The position numbers were made by a program, and so were the translations under genes. Of a stretch of DNA of 5,904 nt, positions 5,517 to 5,904 are shown piece after piece (position 1 is the stretch's first letter; every line of letters begins with the position of its first letter). The stretch covers positions 2,008-7,911 of the forward strand of contig DGHP01000027.1 of NCBI GenBank assembly GCA_002392705.1, written 5' to 3'. Origin of the DNA: Lachnospiraceae bacterium UBA3845 (GTDB lineage Bacteria > Bacillota > Clostridia > Lachnospirales > Lachnospiraceae). The notes beneath the pieces are model-generated. The model worked only from the letters and a program-made list of their open reading frames with translations. It ran no database searches and was not told the DNA's origin.

Positions 5517-5599
5517 GATTCACAGCCTGTCTGAAATCAGGTTACGGTTTGCCGTGCCTGCGGGAGAAACAGCTTCTGATTTCAGAGAAGCCGTGAATC
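5517..5599 (+). repeat. Interspersed hairpin repeat, copy 3 (most complete)
   Basis: Bases 5517-5541 pair with 5575-5599 with mismatches only at 5524, 5527 and 5529 and one terminal G-T: GATTCAC with GTGAATC outside, CTGAAATCAG with CTGATTTCAG inside. The 33-nt apical part holds two small helices, ACGG/CCGT (5544-5547 with 5552-5555) and CTG/CAG (5558-5560 with 5570-5572). It aligns over its left half with copies 1 and 2 and over its inner right half with copy 1. It lies in the predicted leader of the MBOAT gene. Confidence 0.85.
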
Positions 5600-5620
5600 G
5601 TCACTTTTCAGACCGACGGG

Positions 5621-5644
5621 ACGGCGTTTCGGGCGCCGTTTTTT
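5621..5644 (+). terminator. Intrinsic terminator in the MBOAT leader (candidate attenuator)
   Basis: ACGGCG (5621-5626) pairs with CGCCGT (5634-5639) around a 7-nt loop; the final T of the stem opens a run of six T (5639-5644). The MBOAT ribosome binding site AAGAGG starts immediately afterwards at 5645. It is therefore placed between promoter and gene, as in attenuators. The 5' arm ACGGC could alternatively pair with GCCGT at 5551-5555 or 5590-5594 in repeat copy 3. Confidence 0.7.
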
Positions 5645-5659
5645 AAGAGGTTTATCAAT

Positions 5660-5904
5660 ATGGTATTCAGCAGCCTGCTGTTTCTGTTCCGCTTTTTACC
5701 GGCGGTGCTTTTCTTTTATTTTATCGTACCCCCAAGATTTCGGAATCTGGTTCTTCTGCTGGTCAGCCTGGTATTCTATGCCTGGGGCGAGCCGGTCTAT
5801 GTGGTTCTGATGATCGTTTCGATCCTGATTTCATGGGGAGGAGGCCTTGCGGTCAGCAGCTTCCGGGCACAGGGCCGGGAGAGGGCGGCAAAGACCGCTC
5901 TGGT
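5660..5904 (+). CDS. MBOAT family O-acyltransferase (AlgI/DltB-like), N-terminal part, truncated by window edge
   Basis: Polytopic membrane protein that moves acyl groups across the membrane onto extracellular polymers. I translated 81 codons from ATG 5660-5662, preceded by AAGAGG at 5645-5650 (9-nt spacer). The N-terminus MVFSSLLFLFRFLPAVLFFY, then VPPRFRNLVLLLVSLVFYAW (23-42) and GEPVYVVLM (43-51), is characteristic of the AlgI-type subgroup involved in polysaccharide O-acetylation. Three hydrophobic segments are visible at about 3-22, 29-41 and 46-66. The catalytic histidine lies beyond the window. It is divergent from the SGNH hydrolase gene, a frequent functional partner in envelope glycan O-acylation. 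Its leader contains repeat copy 3 and an intrinsic terminator, suggesting controlled read-through. Confidence 0.93.
   Translation, partial: MVFSSLLFLFRFLPAVLFFYFIVPPRFRNLVLLLVSLVFYAWGEPVYVVLMIVSILISWGGGLAVSSFRAQGRERAAKTAL

Noticed and set aside
1628..5599. CRISPR array or integron attC interpretation of the repeats
   Set aside because: Copies are thousands of bases apart with genes between them, vary in length, and have no regular spacers, integrase or cas gene nearby.

Overview
The window looks like chromosomal DNA of a fairly GC-rich anaerobic Clostridia member, most likely a Lachnospiraceae-type gut bacterium. This is inferred from a class III (anaerobic) ribonucleotide reductase with its radical-SAM activase, a PepV-type dipeptidase, a DUF4358-type lipoprotein, an extracytoplasmic SGNH hydrolase with an MBOAT acyltransferase, and Gram-positive ribosome binding sites and promoters. 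No phage, transposase, CRISPR, tRNA or rRNA gene is visible.

Layout. (1) 1-565, minus: 5' part of nrdD, running off the left edge. Its promoter at about 634-662 carries a pair of NrdR-box-like operators (672-687 strong, 640-655 degenerate, centres 32 bp apart). (2) 566-850: this gap holds that promoter and a GC-rich stretch with no recognised gene. (3) 851-1543, minus: nrdG, with its own promoter at 1574-1602. (4) 1544-1988: divergent intergenic region with repeat copy 1 and a good plus-strand promoter at 1820-1848. (5) 1989-3410, plus: pepV-like M20 dipeptidase. (6) 3411-3597: a short duplication of the pepV 3' end, a small hairpin and a strong minus-strand terminator. (7) 3598-4077, minus: DUF4358-like lipoprotein. 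(8) 4078-4198: repeat copy 2. (9) 4199-5359, minus: membrane-anchored SGNH/GDSL hydrolase. (10) 5360-5659: divergent control region with a perfect NrdR-box-like 16-mer, two opposed promoters, repeat copy 3 and a terminator just before the next ribosome binding site. (11) 5660-5904, plus: 5' end of an MBOAT O-acyltransferase, running off the right edge.

Two gene themes sit side by side: anaerobic dNTP synthesis (nrdG, nrdD) and a probable cell-envelope O-acylation group (MBOAT, SGNH hydrolase, DUF4358 lipoprotein), separated by a peptidase gene. The most unusual signals are non-coding. One is a family of hairpin-forming interspersed repeats present once in each of three intergenic regions in the same orientation, with a possible miniature relative. 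Another is a consensus NrdR-type palindrome in front of the SGNH gene, where a nucleotide-reductase operator is unexpected. A third is a leader of about 150 nt before the MBOAT gene that contains repeat copy 3 followed by an intrinsic terminator abutting the Shine-Dalgarno sequence, which suggests attenuation.
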